Assembly: GCA_038503075.1 (NCBI GenBank)
Contig: JBCAML010000021.1
Span: forward strand, 434,001-498,000
Direction: 5' to 3'
Origin: Gyromitra esculenta
Lineage: Eukaryota > Ascomycota > Pezizomycetes > Pezizales > Discinaceae
Length of the DNA: 64,000 nt
Positions within the stretch are counted from its first letter, which is position 1; each line of letters starts with the position of its first letter. The translations under genes and the position numbers were made by a program. The notes under the pieces are model-generated. The model was not told the DNA's origin. It saw nothing but the letters and a program-made list of their open reading frames with translations, and did no database searches. Of this stretch, positions 61,198 to 64,000 are shown piece after piece.

Positions 61198-62564
61198 ATG
61201 AAGTCTAGTTCAAGCTCTCTGTCTTCGGGTGTTGGTATCAATCCTCGTTTAGAGAAAGAAAGAAAGCCAGTTTATATGAAATTTTGGCTTATTTTATTAG
61301 TTAAGGCGCTGGAACAGAAAGCTATAGCCACTAGAGATATTGCCCCCTACGGAGACATACTCCTCGAGCTTCCTTCCTCAGTGGGTATCGCACGAATGAA
61401 AGTTGCCTCTCAGGTCCTCTGTTCCGCATCATCCGTTTTCCGTGCTATGCTTGGTCCCACATCTTCCTTCAAAGAAGCATGTGAGCTTCGCACCATGACC
61501 GCGAACATCGAGCCGTACCGGTTACAGCTCGAAGACGACAATCCTGAAGCACTCGGAGTTATCCTTCTAGCATTGCACTGCCAAAATACATTGATCCCGA
61601 AAAATATCTCTTTCCAAAACCTTTTGGATTTAGCCATCATCTGCGATAAGTATGACTGTGCCGCGGCAGTCTCATTATGGGTGGATATATGGGTGAAAGA
61701 CTGGAAAGGGGTCGCGTTAGAGGCAGGATACGAACAATGGCTATTTATTTCGTGGACATTTGGGATGGCAGATGTTTTCGAGGGCTTGTCAAAAAGGTTT
61801 ATTATGGAAGGGAACTATGGAACGGAAGATTCGACGCTGTTTGTCACCAAAGAAGGATTTTGCTTGGATGAGATGCTCGTACCAGAGCACATCATGGGTC
61901 AGTACTTACAGATTTTGTGGTACTTCTAATAACTGACTAAAAGCTTCGGATCCATCAAGAGGCAATTCGCAACCGAAGAAGGACTGCCATTCATGCTATG
62001 TCAGAAGCCACGCTCTATTACCAAGAGCTATATATGACGGCCTGGGGAACAACTATATGTAAAGCCGCAACCAAGTCCGAAATATGTGATGCGACAATCT
62101 TAGGCTCCATAATGAAGGGGCTTCGGTCCATCGGCCTTGCCCCCGATTTCGACAAGTTCCTTCTAAAGAGCGTCAAAGATATGGAGAAAGATATAAAGGA
62201 GCTTCGAATCGAATTTATAATCCCCTCAGCAAGCGGCAGCTATTATTGCAATGGCTGCGGGTACTACAATATGGGACGTAACACGTCAGGCACCTACACA
62301 TGTAGTTCTTGCGGTACTACGAGTAGTAACCCGAACCGTACCAATTGCCGCTGTAGTCGCTGCGGGACTAACCATCCTTGTTCTCAAACCCAACCCATCA
62401 TGCCCTCTCATAAAGATACTTGCTCCTTTCTACCAGAGCTTCACAAGAAGATTGATACTGTTATTCAGGGTATAAAGGGATTGGTTTTGAGCGACTTTAA
62501 GGGGCACAAAGAAAAGTCCGCAGAGGTAGCTGTTAGGAAATGGGAGATTTTCGAGTACAAGTAG
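61198..62564 (+). CDS. BTB/POZ protein with a C-terminal zinc ribbon
   Basis: Two exons, best model 61198-61878 and 61944-62564; 433 residues. The N-terminal half is a fungal BTB/POZ fold: GDILLELPSSVGIARMKVAS, QVLCSASSVFRAMLGP, PEALGVILLALHCQ and LLDLAIICDKYDCAAAVSLWV (about 42-165). It continues with the helical segment typical of fungal nuclear BTB proteins. The C-terminal part has a Cys-rich knuckle region: CNGC, CSSC, CRCSRC and a final HPC (62248-62395), probably binding zinc. The splice is the weak point: the only donor in phase with the AAAG acceptor at 61943 is CTC|GTACCA at 61879, while the better GTCAGT donor at 61893 gives a frame that soon stops. An alternative isoform or a small indel is possible. 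BTB proteins bind partners such as Cul3; no specific role can be named. Confidence 0.75.
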
Positions 62565-62749
62565 GCTTATTCTCAGTTACTCTCAAAAAAATTCAGTCTT
62601 AAATATATTATTTCTCATTTCTATGTTGACTTTGTCCAAGGGATCCTTTTTTGAAGAAGCTCTCGAATTTTGTCGACCCACGTCCGGTTTATTTGGTTTT
62701 ACTCCCGTGGTGCTTGACCTTGCCATCTTTTTGCCTTGAGTTATACCTC

Positions 62750-63154
62750 ATGTGGCTGAGAAAAGCGGGGGCAATCACAACGAGTATACCCAACGTTGTG
62801 AATAGTGCCGGTCCGGCTGTAGAGAAACTCACCCTTACAAAAAGACCTACAAAAGACGAGATAACAAAAGCGGCGATGAGGGCAGGTGAGAGATATAATA
62901 AGTGGAATAGAGGTGTGTTGGGGTATTTTAAAGAGAGGAGGATGGATCCGGGGAGCTATAGGAGCGAAGAGGAGTTAGATAAGAAGATTGGACAATGGGC
63001 AAAGGGGAAGCTAGGAGTGGAGTTGACCAGGTTCGATAAATTAGGATGGTTGTGTGTAAGGACTAAAAGAGGAAATGAGAAGATAGGAAGAGAATGGATC
63101 AAGATGATGAAAATGGCGGTGAAGGGTAAGGTGGTAAATGAGGTTTATGGATGA
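62750..63154 (+). CDS. Small basic protein, unknown
   Basis: From the first in-frame ATG at 62750 (MWLRKAGAITTSIPN) it has 134 residues, very rich in Lys, Arg and Glu (KRPTKDEITKAAMRAGERYN, ERRMDPGSYRSEEELDKKIG). The frame is open upstream to 62630 without an ATG. It starts about 185 bp after the BTB stop and could be an independent gene or a decayed 3' extension. No domain recognised. Confidence 0.35.
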   Translation: MWLRKAGAITTSIPNVVNSAGPAVEKLTLTKRPTKDEITKAAMRAGERYNKWNRGVLGYFKERRMDPGSYRSEEELDKKIGQWAKGKLGVELTRFDKLGWLCVRTKRGNEKIGREWIKMMKMAVKGKVVNEVYG

Positions 63155-64000
63155 TAAACTGCTATTTGCTTTTACAATTTTGGGTAGAGAAAGTGGACGC
63201 CCAGCATTGCGGAAATGCGGTTTGCGTTTGAAAGTTGTATTTTTTACTTTTTGTGGGTTTTGTTTTATTTCAGCGAGTTTCAGTGGTTTCAGGTTTTTTT
63301 GAGAGTACCATAACCTCCGGGTTGAATGTATCTAATGAATAAGCAACAACAGCAACCTCATGTGGCTGGACTTTTTTATGTTATGTTATTTATCTTACCT
63401 TCTAGCGCATTCTCCATTCGTGTGACGTCTCGTCTCGTCTTGTCGAATAATCTAATTCAATTTCCTCCATAGCCCCTTCTCCCTTGTTTCCACATTCCCA
63501 TATTGTGCCTAGGGATCATCATGTCTCTATTATCTAAAGTCGAGGCGGATAAGCAGCAGTAGTGATAGATATCGAGCCGGCTATTCTTGCATGAACTCAA
63601 TTTTGCTTAACAATACATGTACTTAGACCCGTAGTCACATGTAGTGAAAAAAGACCAAAAAGTACATATAACCATACATGTGACCCTGGAGTTCTAATAA
63701 GTATTACAACACCATGAAGTACTACCAAAGGGTCATCCCAAATAGTCTTATATATCCGTGTTCACACGGTATATCGCCAGGGAGCGAAACTCAGCACTCA
63801 TTGAGAGTCACAAACTCTCACTCAAGCATTCGCGGCTCCCACTAGTAGGGCCACTATTCATCCTTCGCCCTACCCAACGCCCATCCTTCCTTTGATAAAG
63901 AGATGAAAAGATGAAAAGAATAATGCACAGTCCCAAGCTCATCACAGCAAGGCACCCCGAATACCGCTACTAATACAATTTCGTTCAGAACGAAAGCTCA
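63155..64000. other. Gene-free right edge with a possible retroelement tail
   Basis: No supported gene. The sequence at 63324-63356 (GAATGTATCTAATGAATAAG, then CAACAAC) matches the tail at 48879-48915. A TACATGTA lies at 63614. Confidence 0.5.

Overview
The window is nuclear DNA of a filamentous ascomycete. Every confident gene is split by short introns (about 48-155 bp) with GT donors, C/TTAAC- or CTGAC-like branch points and AG acceptors, and the proteins (PacC, a Bor1-type transporter, EB1/Mal3, Uso1, a CWI-type MAPKK, Stb3, Gfd2) are a typical ascomycete set. Low gene density, many decayed repeats and C-to-T/G-to-A differences between repeat copies resemble Pezizomycetes (truffle or morel-like genomes). 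That placement is inference from overall character, not proof.

Layout. 1-10 kb is accessory DNA: a fold-back element (754-1324), two paralogous small 3-exon genes (1723-2211 and 6061-6514), a MITE-like element (3991-4257), diverged direct repeats (4929-5550) and a minisatellite (7808-8060). 10-28 kb is the gene-rich core: pacC with a dense block of PacC-type sites upstream, a 12-exon bor1-like gene, an EB1/Mal3 gene, Uso1/p115 (all +) and a convergent MAPKK (-). 28-38 kb is a desert with gene relics and a short TA-flanked MITE (30547-30672). 38-44.4 kb holds an F-box/WD40 gene (+) and a DUF1295 membrane protein (-). 44-51 kb is repeat-rich, including a nested repeat complex at 46.1-46.9 kb. 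51.7-52.9 kb is an intronless Stb3-like gene; 53-58 kb is another desert. 58.4-60.0 kb is a Gfd2-type DEDDh protein (-); 61.2-63.2 kb is a BTB protein with a C-terminal zinc ribbon and a small unknown ORF.

The genes are independent housekeeping or regulatory units with no sign of a metabolic cluster: pH signalling, borate/anion transport, microtubule plus ends, ER-Golgi tethering, cell-wall stress signalling, ubiquitination, growth-linked transcription and mRNA biology. The most notable non-gene signals are nine GCCAAG sites in about 430 bp upstream of pacC, a strong excess of the palindrome TACATGTA (18 copies, none in a confident exon), and several inverted-repeat elements with transition-biased decay.
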